64,000 bases of DNA from Adiantum capillus-veneris (taxonomy: Eukaryota > Streptophyta > Polypodiopsida > Polypodiales > Pteridaceae), in contig CM043944.1 in NCBI GenBank assembly GCA_014529385.2, positions 177,187,740 through 177,251,739 of the forward strand, written 5' to 3'. Shown here one piece after another: positions 52,875 through 64,000 of this stretch. The notes beneath the pieces are model-generated. The model saw nothing but the letters and a program-made list of their open reading frames with translations. It did no database searches and was not told the origin of the DNA. Positions within the stretch are counted from its first letter, which is position 1, and each line of letters opens with the position of its first letter. The position numbers were made by a program, and so were the translations under genes.

Positions 52875-53085
52875 CCCTATCAGAGTAAAAGAAAACCCAG
52901 GATAAAGTATTTTGAAACGACTCAAATTATAGATCTTGCATATATTTTGAGTTGTCCTTGAAGAAAACCGAGAAATTCACAAGTTTTAGTGTAAATACCA
53001 GCAAAACCATTAATTTTTTACCTAAAAATCGAGAGAATTTCAAGTTTTCTTCGGTTAGGAAAAATGTATTTTTATAGTGCGGTCC

Positions 53086-53127
<42 letters not shown>

Positions 53128-53334
53128 CCCACCATTTTTTTCCCTTTTGTCCCATAGCATTGTTCGGGAAAAATCATTTTTCCAAACATACAAAATTCCT
53201 TTCCTTGAATTTTCCAAGAGGAAATTTTAGAAAATTAGGTTACTTTTTCAATTTTTTACACTATTTTTCTCTATTTTGGGGCGGAATTTTTCCTTTTCCC
53301 CATGCCCTCAACCGGCATTTTGGAACTCATTCGA
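52525..53334. repeat. Poly-G, CT and GCTATT repeats with an imperfect inverted repeat
   Basis: G runs at 52539-52548 and 52766-52773 and a (GCTATT)n run at about 52666-52695. CT runs lie at about 52829-52869 and 53095-53125, each preceded by a C run. Sequence around 52628-52660 (A run, AGCTCT, CAAGCAAAGCAATAGC) is roughly complementary to 52680-52720. No gene seen. Confidence 0.75.
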
Positions 53335-53697
53335 CTTAGATAAAGACCACCAAGAATATCCCAAGCCTGTTTGATAGAGTTAGCGGAACAAATGTGGGGA
53401 TTAATAGTACACTTCATAGACAACGCATGCATCTTTTATATCCCAACGAGCTTGCTCACCTATAGGCAAAACAACTCTAGCATCAGCAATGCTTGCAGCA
53501 AGACCTGCAACATCCTCAACATTGCCTACATCCTCAAAACTAGTACGTATATCAATGCCTCGCACAATATTCTAGATGTCCTTCAACACAAGAACATGTT
53601 ACATCATATAAGCCCGCCCACATAGGATAATTGTCCCGATCCAATTTATTCTCAGTAGCAAACATCTTGAACACATATGTGTTGTTGTAAGGCATGG
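53335..53697 (-). pseudogene. Copia gag remnant
   Basis: The minus strand reads MPYNNTYVFKMF, then NKLDRDNYPMWAGLYDV, the conserved start of Copia gag (KLxxxNYxxW). After frame changes it reads EQARWDIKDA, TINPHIC and AWDILGGLYLS, matching the later part of the gag/UBN2 domain (helix with ALxxI, then AWDxLxxLY). Only the first 120 or so codons are seen, and the rest of the element is absent to the left. Confidence 0.7.
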
Positions 53698-54040
53698 TAA
53701 ATGTTTCACCTGATGTGAAAACTACCCAAAAAAGGAGAAACGAAGCGGAAACAACACGTGCTATATAGCACAAACCGTAGAAGACTGTAAGTGACATGTT
53801 GTGCAAAAAATGGCATTGATAGAAATTTTGCACAAAATGAAAAAATAGCTTGTGCAGTAGTCTGTAGATGCAACAGAGGCCAAAATGAGCCCGAACCAAA
53901 AATTTGAGCATACCAAGCTCTTCAAAGTTACCCAAAAATTTTGTCAACCTACAAACGCTTGCCAAAGCTCACTAAAATTGGAGAAAGTGAATAGGCATGT
54001 GCTAGAGCTACTAGCAACTAAGCCCGGGAGGACGCAACCT
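53698..54040 (-). other. Copia 5' leader remnant
   Basis: About 340 bp between the Copia gag start and its primer site, without a clear ORF. Confidence 0.45.
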
Positions 54041-54053
54041 GCTCAAATACCAA
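54041..54053 (-). other. Copia primer-binding site (tRNA-iMet type)
   Basis: The minus strand reads TTGGTATTTGAGC, two mismatches from the TGGTATCAGAGC complement of initiator tRNA-Met. It is directly next to an LTR tip CCAACA. Confidence 0.6.
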
Positions 54054-54054
54054 T

Positions 54055-54600
54055 TGTTGGTATTAGGGTTGCCAAAAAATACACATAGCTTGGAGAAGAC
54101 AAAGGAAGCTCAAGGCACACAATAGTGAGTGTATTACTTAGTGTGAAATGGAAAGATCGATAGCCCTAGAATGATGGGCGTATATACAATGCACGGGGAA
54201 AAAACCTCCCAGAGAGGGGAGAAATTCCCCAATGGTTCTAAGTGTGCTCACACACATCACTACCACATATATATGGTAACACGTACTTTCTACTTACCCT
54301 TTATTCTAAGTACTAAAATGAAACATGAAACAAAAACAAACAAAATGGTACAAAATAAAGTCAAAATGAAAAACGGAACAACACTCTAAAAGCATAGAGA
54401 AAATTGGAGAATGAAATGATTTTTTCTATCTCACTCACAATTCTCTTTACTTCTCAAGAATAGATTGTCCTCAACTTCTAGACTCTACCAACGCACTAAA
54501 CCCCGTGTCTAGCTGCTTCACTGCTACAGTGTAAATGGAATGGAAATCAAATCTTTGAAAAATAACGCTCTAAATACGCACTACGTCACTCACCATCTAA
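54055..54600 (-). repeat. Probable Copia 5' LTR, outer boundary unresolved
   Basis: Begins TGTTGGTATTAGGG on the plus strand (LTR 3' tip ACCAACA on the minus strand). The other end must lie before the Gypsy primer site at 54608, unless the Gypsy fragment is itself nested. No second copy is in the window. Confidence 0.4.
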
Positions 54601-54607
54601 GGATTAT

Positions 54608-54626
54608 ATCCCCGGCAACAGTGCCA
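54608..54626 (-). other. Gypsy primer-binding site remnant (tRNA-Asp type)
   Basis: The minus strand reads TGGCACTGTTGCCGGGGAT, two or so mismatches from the tRNA-Asp complement, adjoining the LTR at 54628. Confidence 0.65.
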
Positions 54627-54627
54627 T

Positions 54628-55578
54628 TGTTGGCGGGTCTCTGTGATGGACGTCTATAGCATACCTATCCGGCACTAACATAATGGCAATACGTAGGGAA
54701 GTGACTCGAATGGGGCACGGAGACTCTTTGAGGTCAAGATGTGAACCTTAACAAGCAAACACACCAACTCAACAAGAAAATCAATACTCAATGATAAGGG
54801 AAATCTACCTATGTTCTTTCTCATAGCAAAAGGTCATCACGCCATCTTGGCACGTGAATGGACTCAAAAAGGAATGTAACTTTAGGGGGAGGTCTAGGAC
54901 ACCTAGGGGCTCTATCCTACCAAGTCTAGTCGCAATCCAATAAGGTACAAAAATCACGATCGATCATGAAAAAGGTCTTGAAAATTCCAACATAACTATT
55001 TAGAAAGGTCAAACTATGGTCTAGGAACATCTTCCTATGGTCAAAATGACTCAAAACAGTGATTTAAGCACTCAAATTTGAAGATTAGGCTCACTACTGC
55101 ATAGTCGTGAACCTCAACAAAACTGACAATGCTTACACTTGAATGAAATACAATAAGAGAGGAACCCAATGCAAGTTTTGAAATTTAAAACTGATTACCC
55201 AATCGTTAGGAAAGTTGATTACAAATTGGAGCAGCTTAGTAGCTTGAGTGTACTTTTTGTAGAGCTCCTTCTTCTCTAAAGATAAGACTCCTTTCCACAT
55301 TATAGTTATGGACCTTTATACCTAGGGATTTCTAAAAAATAGTGGCCAACTCACATGGACCTTTACAATCATCATAGTAGAATTAAAACTCGGGGAATTT
55401 ACAATCATCATAGTAGAATTAAAACTCAGGGAATTGACCTGCTACTCTGGAATCAAGATTTACACAGAGTATCATTACACTAGCTCGAAAAAATAATAGA
55501 GTATTAGTGTGTGTTCCGCTACGTGTTTGGCCACGTGGATGCTCGTTTGGTCAATCTTGTAACACAAGTCCTCCAACA
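54628..55578 (-). repeat. LTR of the element 1 family, inverted relative to 4011-4929
   Basis: 951 bp with TGTTGG/CCAACA tips. Next to its 3' tip, in the minus direction, is a tRNA-Asp-type primer site, so it is a 5' LTR whose internal region is mostly lost. It aligns as the reverse complement of 4011-4929. Confidence 0.7.
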
Positions 55579-57064
55579 GATTCCCACTACTTGTATCGTC
55601 TAAAAACAACATTCTACAACCTGTGGAGCCTCTACTGAGACTCTGTATAGTCGACCCTCCCCTTGGATCTCGAAGAACATGGAGAGTACGGTCTTAGAGC
55701 AAGCACAAACTATAATGAGAACCTCGAGTCGCATGAAGGCTTGCATCCATGTGGGAGCTGCTAGCTCTAGAGGAGTGAGCCACCCAATTGGTAAAGCATG
55801 TGTGATGTCCTAGCACATGCTGTGCACCCCTCTCATGCCCTCTAGCTGGATGCTTTGTATCACCTCTGGCAAACCTGAGAATTGAAGAAAATTGCCTAGA
55901 GTGTGTGTTGGATCCTCTTCCATGGGACCCCGGGAGACACGAGGCCTACTACCGACCAAGTGGCCTCTTTGAGTGCTAACCATGGGGTTCCACACAAGGG
56001 GCTATCTCAAGCACTTCTCCGTGAAAGTGGGCAGATGTTGCTCTAGTTCACTCTGCAATTACTCCCAAGAGTGAAGCAGTCTTGCAAAAAAAACAATCCT
56101 CTAGTCTCAGACCAACTCTATGCATCTATGTAAAGATCCACCTGATGGATGGGCTCCAAGGGCCTCCTGCATGAGGCACTTGAGCTCTAAGCCGTTGAAG
56201 CAACAACACCTTCTAGGGATCCTCCCCTGTAGTTAGTCCTCTGACAACAAACTTCCCAAGAAGGGATGTGCTTTGTTGTGATGGGTTGATCCCCCCCCCG
56301 TTGAGAACACGGTAGATTGATGACCTTCCAGGTTACTTTGGTCCGGGATGATTGAGTATTGCACCTTGGCCAAAGAAAATTCTTGATCAACCTATCTACT
56401 TGGCTAATACAGTAGCTCGAAAAGATCCAACAAGATGTAGGGGAATCCCAACAAGATGTAGGGGAATCTCAAGTCTTTGTCGCATCTCCTTGCTAACAAG
56501 ACAAGGAAACTATTCCCAAACTTGCTACTTTCATGCATCCAGGCACTCTGATTGAGGTTCTGTTGACAATATATCTTGGTAGAAGTGAGTAGCAATTGCA
56601 TGACATCTGTGCCCAAACCTGCTCCCTACATGCATCCTGGCACGTTGATTGAGTCTCTAGTTGACAACGGATTGCAGTAAAAGTTAGCTGGCTGCAGCCA
56701 ACAAACAAGCTGCAGACTCTTGAAGAAATAAGTGACTAAGCTCTACTAGTCCAGAGGCCACTCTACCAGCAGGTGTTTCCTGCAAGTCCAACCTCTCTGT
56801 TCAAAGTTCCTCCACTTGCTCTCTAAGATCTGGATCCAGCAAGACCCGCTTAGAGATGCGTAGCATTACACCCCCCTCCTCTCTCTGTTAGTCACTATGA
56901 TAATCACTAGCACATGGTCAAAAAACATTTTCCCTGCAAGGATGCAAAAAAATTCCCCCATGTCATAGAAGTGGTCACTTGCGTGGAAGTGATCTATCCG
57001 CGATAGATTCACTCCTCCTACTCTGCAATCACATTGAGAGAAAGACAAGTTGTCAGTGTTCTTA
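55579..57064. repeat. No gene recognised; short tandem duplications
   Basis: Two 21-bp copies of CAAGATGTAGGGGAATC-type sequence lie at about 56430-56472. An imperfect duplication of about 115 bp containing TGCATCC, GGCAC and GATTGAG lies at 56520-56690. No ORF with a recognisable motif. Confidence 0.5.
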
Positions 57065-57134
57065 TGTCATAAGACATGCACCAAAAATAGAAAAGAACAA
57101 ACTGAACAAACTTTTAGCACTCCAATAACAACTC

Positions 57135-57171
<37 letters not shown>

Positions 57172-57657
57172 ACAGGCAGGACACAAAGTGACAGAATTCC
57201 ACCCTAGAGAGCATTGGTACAAAACCTTGGCACCCCTTTCAGTATTTATTTATATTACTTGAACTCAGTACAATGTCAGTACTCGCGCTCTACACCTTCT
57301 CACTGAAGCGTGCCAAAGACTAAGCCCTTTGCACTTTTTAAAGGCCCTTGGCCTATGAAAATAAGTTTACATGAAAATCCTGCAAACTCGAGAGTATCTA
57401 GTCCAAAAGTAGATGCCAAAAAGTTGCCAGCGTGATTTACAAAATTTTGTATAGGCTGCCACATCAACATGTCAGTGCAAATTCTAGGCTATCTAGACAG
57501 CTGCCACATCATCATTGTTTACATTGTCATTTGTGTATAAGTTGGTAGGACTTTTTCTTCTGCTGTTGCTTGTTCTTCTTAGGCTTTAGGCCCCTCGACC
57601 ATGATCTACAAGTTGGCTCTCTTCTTCAGGGACTTGACACGTAAGTAGTTTGTGACA
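57065..57657 (-). repeat. 3' LTR of the 57-61 kb element
   Basis: Starts TGTCATAAGAC and ends TTTGTGACA on the plus strand. It contains a GA microsatellite (57139-57170). Confidence 0.8.
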
Positions 57658-57673
57658 TCCCCTCTTCTCAAAA
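57658..57673 (-). other. Polypurine tract
   Basis: The minus strand reads CTTTTGAGAAGAGGGGA directly before the TGTCACAAAC LTR start. Confidence 0.75.
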
Positions 57674-58690
57674 GAAAGTAAATTAAATCATCCACGATTA
57701 CAGCATATCTGCAAAACAACTCAGGTTAGCTCAAAAAATTTTGAGAGTCATTTCTAGGGACAATCCGAGGGACAATCAGTTTGCTCTTTTTTTTGTTAAG
57801 GAGTTGGCTTCTACTTTTGGCTCTTTTGATCAAGGAGTTGGCTTCTTGTTTCATCCATATCAAAACTCTTGATATTTTTACGTAGTAAAATTAGCCATCA
57901 CACCCAGATCGCACTGATCTTTTGTGGGTACCTTGATGCACTAAAATTACTTACCTAGGCAATCTCATCAAATTATGAATATTCAATCATTGGAACATCA
58001 CAATGCAACAAGAATTCTCATATATGCATGTTACAAGACAAAGAAACATAAAGTATCCTCCCGTATAGCCTAATAAGGTCCGGGTTGGAAGATATTCAAT
58101 GACTCCCTCATCACTCCTTCCGCATAACCTAACAAGGTCTGGGCCGAGAGATATGCAAGCCTTTTACAACCAAACTCCCCCCAGAATGTTGCTTCAATCA
58201 TTTGGAGGTGGTTGAGAGTAACTACCACTCAGACTTCTTAATACTCCTCCCACATATATAATCATCCAGGTCTAGGCCTAGAGTAACAACGACATTATTT
58301 TTCAAGCATACAAATAAACACTCCCCACACATCCTGTCGGCGTTGTTCGGAGGTTTTTTAATATACAACAAAATGCTCCCCAGACATCTTGTCTGCGTCG
58401 TTCCGAGGTTCAAACAATACCAAAGTAACATTTCTCACTACTCCACCCCGGAGTAAAATCACCAATCATTGAATCCAATATTAAAAGTAGATCAAATATT
58501 ACAAATAATTACCAAGACAAGTTCAAACCAGATACTATCCATTTCCAACAAATTTAAACCAATTTTCATGCAATACTTTCTCAAAGTGCTTAAAAGTATC
58601 TAGCTATAAAAAACAACCAGAAAATACATTCAAGGTTTTTTTCGAACAACCAAACTTTGAGGACGACCGGCTTGTCCTTTTGCATCATGG
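57674..58690 (-). other. Non-coding 3' interior of the 57-61 kb element
   Basis: About 1 kb without a credible ORF. Between 58060 and 58400 a motif of the type GTCTGGGCCGAGAGATATGC / GTCCGGGTTGGAAGATAT recurs every 60-110 bp, each near a CTCC-rich string. Confidence 0.45.
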
Positions 58691-59140
58691 TGATGATTCG
58701 GTTTTGAACCTGGAGAGTCGCATCATTCTTGTTGTTCCAAGGCATGCCCAAGAGAACGTCGCAATTGGCCCCAACTTCATAATGTGGAAATCATCTTTTC
58801 TATGATAATCTTGGATAGTCACTAGCAAAGCACCAATGAGCAGTACTACTTTCTAAGTTTGCCCCATGGCCAACTCAACTTCAATTTCACCACCTTCTAC
58901 ATCATAATCAAAGTGCATCTAATTGAAGAATTATGGATGGATGAAGTTCTCTGTAGCTCCGAGGTCAAAGAAAATAATGGCTTTGAAGCCATTGACTTTT
59001 TCATATGCTCGACACAATTCATTTGTACTGTCAAGGTATAGGCCATAGATATCATGAACTAGTCCAATAGTGGTTCTAGATATCTTAGCTAGAGTTGGCA
59101 TTGGGGTTCTGTTGATTGTTGGTGCGAGCGTCAGCTCCAT
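58691..59140 (-). pseudogene. Retropepsin of the 57-61 kb element
   Basis: The minus-strand frame 58931-59140 ends IIFFDLGATENFIHP, an aspartic-protease active site where D-[ST]-G-A has become D-L-G-A. Further on, across stops, VLLIGALL and a CLGTTR-type frame overlap a GMPWNNK-like motif, the usual protease C-terminus. It is decayed. Confidence 0.6.
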
Positions 59141-60100
59141 TGATCTATCAATGGGATGGGGACAACTATAATGGTTATGCCCTATTTGAAAGCATCCAAA
59201 GAATCGGCCTTCTTGTAGTAGTATGTCTTGTTGTTGAGGCGTCAGACAAGGCCTTTGCGGTTGATTTTCAGGAGACTCTCAAGAATTTGTTCGTTGTTGC
59301 CAAGAGTTGTGGTTAGTGGCCAGAGGTTCTTCTGTGGTAAACTCTAGCTTTCCTTTCATTAGTTTGTAGCCAACCGCGGCATAGTCCACACGCTCTTGCA
59401 TGGTAGAGCATTGCTTGGAGAGACAATATTCCTGCAATGGTGTATTACTCGCAGTGAGCCTCCAAGGGAATGATCCTAAAGAAGGACACCGAAAGGTACA
59501 CGTCGAAAAAGTTTTGGTTATAGTCATCCATGGTTTCGGTGGCAAGCATTTTCAAGTTTCCCCACTCTGCCAAAATCCAGACTTTAAACATAGAAGTCAT
59601 GTAACAACTACGTGCAAACGCAGCCTTGAAAGCTTGTCAAGTCCTTGGAGCACGTGGTTGTGTGGGGATTAAAATACACTATTGCATAGCATTATCTTTC
59701 AGAAATCCCATTGCTCAAGAAATCTTAGATTCTTTTGTATAGTTTCCCCAACATATATGTTGTCAATTTGTTGTAGGAATTGCAATGCTTTCTTTGGATG
59801 TTTCATCCAAAAAAAGTGAAAAATTTGACTGTCGTGCCACCATCCTTGAAATATTTGGGCTGGTTATGTGCATATCCCGGGTATGATAATAATGTTATCA
59901 ATATGGGCTCCAACCACTGTAACATGGTGGTGGTGGTGGAGGTGGTGACACCGGTGGTGGCAAAGATGGTTGCACTAGATAAGAGTCAAATGGCTCCCTC
60001 TATCGGAACAAACGGTTGAGAAGGTTACCAATTGGAACCCCATGTACTTTCTGGTGCCGGAGTAGGAGGTACCACCTAAGGCATCATAGGGGGTAACAAG
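59141..60100 (-). pseudogene. Gag remnant of the 57-61 kb element
   Basis: Minus-strand translations before the protease include CFQIGHNHYSC (about 59170-59205), a degraded CCHC knuckle. An open frame at 59279-59545 has KLMKGKLEFTTEEP in the position of a gag C-terminus. The capsid core is unreadable beyond short helices. Confidence 0.45.
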
Positions 60101-60427
60101 TAACTCAGAAGTTGTTGAAAACTTTGCACCATCGGAAGATTTTGCAAAGGATGTTGCAATTAAATGTTGTGAATCTCATCGAGAAGAAACTACAAATATT
60201 TTGTTGAATCCATGAATGCCATGTCTTGTGTTCTTTATGGCTTGTGCTCTGTAAGATAGAGCGGTGAAGATGAAAGAGCACCGATGCGCTATGAAGCAAG
60301 GGTGGGAGTGGCTAATACATTCGGGGTCAGGGTCAAAGATACTTCAAATAAAATTCCAGTAGCCTTTGGTTTGCTCTATCTGCTCATTTGTAGGACCGAT
60401 ATGCTTTCAATAAACCACAGGTGTGAT

Positions 60428-60439
60428 GCTCTGATACCA
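60428..60439 (-). other. Primer-binding site, tRNA-iMet type
   Basis: The minus strand reads TGGTATCAGAGC, an exact match to the initiator tRNA-Met 3' complement, one base inside the LTR. Confidence 0.9.
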
Positions 60440-60440
60440 C

Positions 60441-61014
60441 TGTCATCAGACGAGCACCACATGCCAATAGAAAACAACAAATGGAACAAAGTTTTAGCAC
60501 TTCAATAACAACTCCATTGAGAGACAGAGAGAGAGAGAGAGAGAGATCCTGCGACACGGAGTGGCGAAATTCCACCCCAGAGAGTATTGGTCACAAACCT
60601 TGGTGCCCCTTTCAATATTTCTTTATATTACCTGAACTCAGTACAGTGTCGGTACTTGCACTTTGCACCTTCTCACTGAAGTGGCCAAAAACTGAGCCCT
60701 TTGCACTTATTTATAGGCCCTTGGCCTATGAAAAGAAGTTTACATGAAAATCCTTCAAACTTAGAATCATCTAGTCCAAAAAGCTGCTAGTGTGATTTAC
60801 AAAAATCAATACAATTGCCAGGTCAGCAACGCAAATTGCAAAAAATCGAACAAGTTGCCTCATCAACATGTCAACAAAAAATCCGGGTTGTCCTATACAA
60901 TTACCACGTTGTCGTGCAGCTCCGCTGCTATGAAGAGAAAAATAGAAGAGAAATGCAAGCTAAGCTTCTTTGAAGCCTACATATTTACTGAGCAGTGATC
61001 AGGGCTTGTTAACA
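60441..61014 (-). repeat. 5' LTR of the 57-61 kb element
   Basis: Starts TGTCATCAGAC; the outer boundary at TGTTAACA is approximate. CCTATAAATAAG on the minus strand (near 60705-60716) is a good TATA box. A GA run lies at 60522-60547. Confidence 0.7.
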
Positions 61015-62569
61015 GGCCAAGTTTAATGATTAATGTATGCCAGATGCGGCTTTAAAGGGCCAAATGATGCCTTAATGATGCTAAAAAAGACTATGCTTTA
61101 AGGGAGCAGAGATGGGATATTATGATCTAGAACTGCAATGCTTGAAGTGCTCTATTGGCATGTCTTTATGGCCCGTCGATTGGAGCTACGGTGAAGAAGT
61201 TATGGCAGTTTGAAGTTTAAGTTGATTGCAGATCCGTATCAGATTGGGCGACTGGAGCTGAGGTGACATAATTGAAGTAAATTCATGGGCTTGAAGTGCT
61301 CACTTTGTGGAGCGTATCGGTCTTTTCATATCAGTGATCAGAGTTTTGGTTGCCAAGTTATTGGCCATTAAAGATTCACTGGGGACCGGTTCCGCACTAA
61401 TCTAGTCCGCTCAGCCGGTATGCCATCTGGTGTTCTTTGGAGCTTGACACAATTCAAGAGGATATTACTATGTATTTGGGGTTAGCAGAAAGTGATTGTG
61501 CATCAATTGGAACCCGGGTCAAAAATATATAACAAGTTAAAGTGTGTGCCAGTTGTGGACTGCGTGTTAGCATATGATTTTGTGTCAATTTGTTGCTCTT
61601 CATTGCCATGATGGTGTCTGTAACCTAATGCGAAGGGGAAGCCTTTTCTCAAATCCAATCATTTATACTTGCATCATGAAGGCGAGTGGCACCGTACCCG
61701 AGAAATTCAAATGAGCAAGAAAAATCATGATGATATGGCAGTCGAGGGCTTTAGGAGGACATCTGGAGTCCATGAATATTTTGGTGAATTATATGCCAAA
61801 TGTGGTGGTGTTACAAAAGCACCAAAAGTTATTGTTGAGCTCTTTGTCCGAATGACGTCTCATGGAGCGTATCGATTGTGGGATATGCCTAGCTCGACAG
61901 GGGCTTCGCGAGAAAGATGCAAGAGTGCCTAGCATAATCTTGGTTGGCATGTGTACCAAATGTGGTGCCACTATATAAAGCATAGGCCGCCTATGACCTC
62001 GAGGGGAGGGGCCGCCCATGGGATGGCCAACCAATTAAAGAGATTATTTGTTCTTAATGTGGACAAGGAGGGAGAAAAAGAAAGACAGAGGGCAACGACG
62101 GCGCCTCTTGAAAAGCATGACTCTTTTTTTAAGAGGAGGAGAAGTTAAAAAGGAAAAGGAAGTCATGCAAGCTTAGAAGAAAAAGAAGAGGAAGGGAAAG
62201 GAGACATCGTGGAGAGAAGAAGGAAAGACAGAAGAAGAAAGAAAGAAAGAAAAAGAAGAAGATAAAGCGAAAGAAGAAGAAGAAGAAGAAAAAGAAAAAA
62301 ACGTAGAGCTCGGACGTAAGAAAAAAGACGAGCAAGGGAAGCAAAGGCGAAGAGGGTTACGAAGGGAAGAACCTCGGAGCAAGCAAGCTCCCTTTTTTTT
62401 CGCTCTCATTTTTGGCTACTCTCCGGTAAGCAAAGCGAGTGAAAAAGGAGCGAGCACAAGGAAGCTCTCTCTCTCCCTCTCGTTCTCGGCAAGTAAGCTT
62501 CATCTCTCTCGCTCTAGTTCTTTCCAAGGCAAAGAAGCAAGCTCGGAGGGAAAAGGGGCAAAGAGGAGA

Positions 62570-62606
<37 letters not shown>

Positions 62607-63407
62607 TGAAAAGCAAAACAAAAAAGGAGACTTTCTTTCTCACTCTCGGCCTTGGTGAAGCGAGGAAGGAGGAGAAGAAGATAACGGGTACTCGGCTAGT
62701 AGAACAATGTGAGGGCTCTCACGTTGAAGGGAAAAGCGGAACTCTCTCTCGTGTTGGAGAAGCCGACAAGGAAAGGCTTGAAGCAAGATACATGCTATCT
62801 CGCTCTCGTGCTTGAGAAGCAAAACCAAGGATCTCTCTGTCAGCATAAGCAAAGGAATCGGCCTAACTAAAGAAGCAAGAGGAAAGGACAAGGTAGCATG
62901 CCAAGCAAGGGTTAAGGGAATCGGAGCAAGTTGAGTAAACGAGAAGTTGAGGCTCGTGAACAAAAGACAAGGCAGTGCAAAGCGCACAAAGCAGGATAAT
63001 TGATAACCACTGAAGCTTGATGATTAAGGCAGTGAGCAGAATTGAAGTTTGCAAAATTTGTGAGGTATTTGAAGGAGATAAAGCAGCCAAGGAAATTTTC
63101 ATAGCCGTCATCAAGTAGAGATTGAATTAACATTCTTTTAAGTCATGTGTCATTAACGGCCCGGTTAACTCTGTAACAGGAGCTTAAACTCCTAGTTAAC
63201 AGATGATCCAAGTGACAGTGCTGTTAACAGTCCACCTTGGCTACCGATTAAGTTGTACTTAAAGCTTGACTTGATTAATTGAAGGGTTCGGTGATTGCCA
63301 GATTCAATTGCATCTGTTGTTCTCATTCTCTCTCTTTCACACCTCTCACAGCCAGAGGCCCGACACCTGTCCGGCTCACATTTCGAACACATATCCCTCT
63401 ACAACGT
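61015..63407 (+). repeat. Probable long LTR of a large retroelement, with a GA-rich middle
   Basis: A TATA-like CTATATAAAG at about 61969-61978 is followed by a purine-rich block (about 62130-62700: GAAGAA, GAAAG and a CT run at 62570-62602). GTTAAC-rich sequence lies at 63145-63225, and the segment ends CTCTACAACG just before TTGGTGCAGCCAGAG (63408), which resembles a primer-site junction. No second copy is complete in the window, so the assignment rests on structure only. Confidence 0.35.
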
Positions 63408-64000
63408 TGGTGCAGCCAGAGTTGGTCCGAGCTAGGAAATGGTCTAGATGCCAAGCAGAGCAATAGGCAAGTGCAGTACAAAAGGCTAGGGCAGGTGCCA
63501 AGATCCTGGGCAGCCAGAGGATAGCGGAAGTGTATGCTTCATGCAACATTTTAGTCTAAAAAAGCTCCAAGTTGGTCCAACTGGGATAACAAATCAAGGT
63601 GCCCTCTAGAATGTAGTGTTCAGTGTTCTCTAGAAGCCGGTCCAGATGGCTCCCAAACGGAGCCACGGTGTGCAAGATACTGAAGTTTAAATGTAGAGTG
63701 TGTAGCAGATCCCCGACGGATAAGGCAGTTGGGGACGGGTGGCCCAAGTCGGTGTCAGTGGATGCATGCATAGAGTGCAAATTATGGAGCATGCGGGCCT
63801 TCTTGGATTGCAGATGGGAGCTCTGGATAGCAAGTTATGGCCATCAGAAGATTTTCCGGGGGCCGGGTTTGAGCCCATTTGCCCGCATTGAAAAATGCAC
63901 CATTTGGTGTTTTTTGGAGCTCGCCAAGTATCTCGGTGATGGTGTGCACTATGTGGAGGTAGTCTAAATCGATCGCATGTGCTTCTGAGTTTCAGGCACC
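63408..64000 (+). other. Window end, possible internal region of the same element
   Basis: No ORF with a known motif. The segment at 63825-63925 (CAAGTTATGGCCAT, CCGGGGGCCGG, TTTGGTGTTTTTTGGAGCTC) is a diverged copy of 61345-61450 (CCAAGTTATTGGCCAT, CTGGGGACCGG, CTGGTGTTCTTTGGAGCTT). Confidence 0.4.

Larger units (their letters stand above)
57065..61014 (-). mobile_element. Short gag-protease LTR retroelement, minus strand
   Basis: Two diverged LTR copies (57065-57657 and 60441 to about 61014) share long blocks, including TTTAGCAC, CACCTTCTCACTGAAG, GGCCCTTGGCCTATGAAAA and AGTTTACATGAAAATCCT. The minus strand has a perfect 12-base iMet primer site next to the right LTR and a purine tract next to the left. 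The 2.8-kb interior holds gag and retropepsin remnants but no RT or integrase. The LTRs are much more diverged than those of the Tat or nested element, so this is old. Confidence 0.8.

Noticed and set aside
62129-62409. Phe/Ser-rich minus-strand ORFs
   Set aside because: They are antisense of a GAAGAA purine-rich tract.

Overview
The window looks like intergenic DNA from a large, repeat-rich land-plant nuclear genome. Nearly everything recognisable is a transposable element: Ty3/Gypsy and Copia LTR retrotransposons, an En/Spm (CACTA) DNA transposon, a piggyBac-type transposase gene, and long CT/GT microsatellites. I found no convincing single-copy host gene and no rRNA, tRNA or CRISPR locus. 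The plant assignment rests on the TNP2/DUF4218/DUF4216 transposase, Tat-lineage Gypsy features (a second RNase H) and tRNA-Asp and tRNA-iMet primer sites. I cannot name the species. The rarely described plant piggyBac and unusual Gypsy variants make a non-angiosperm (fern, lycophyte or gymnosperm) plausible, but that is inference.

Layout: 1-4929 is the 3' part of a gag-less, pol-less LTR element on the + strand, with its polypurine tract and 3' LTR. 4930-9081 is a related coding remnant on the - strand; the two lie tail to tail and share a C-terminal domain. 9294-10049 is another LTR on the - strand. 10201-11810 is a decayed SWIM zinc-finger gene. 12.0-19.6 kb is a decayed + strand Ty3/Gypsy element (gag, PR, RT, RNase H, IN, then a second protease-like domain). 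19.98-22.9 kb is a lightly broken piggyBac gene. 22.9-25.6 kb is low-complexity DNA and microsatellites.

25692-34399 is a young, apparently intact Tat-like Gypsy element on the - strand, with near-identical LTRs, a 4-bp target duplication and one open 1801-codon gag-pol. 34659-52524 is a 17.9-kb CACTA transposon with CACTA termini, a 3-bp duplication, divergent TnpA-like and TNP2-like genes and a palindromic repeat array between them. Inside its right arm sits a complete 8.9-kb LTR element (43468-52400, TSD TAAAT) that encodes gag and protease but no polymerase.

After the CACTA element come poly-G/CT DNA, a Copia gag remnant (53.3-53.7 kb), an LTR of the same family as the one at 4.0-4.9 kb but inverted (54628-55578), a gag-protease-only LTR element (57065 to about 61014) and a GA-rich, LTR-like segment to the window end.

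Nesting order is readable: the CACTA element is older than the retroelement inside it. The Tat element entered DNA to the left of the CACTA element, and its LTR identity makes it the youngest insertion. Nearly all in-frame breaks in the better-preserved transposase genes are TGA, which fits decay of methylated CGA codons.
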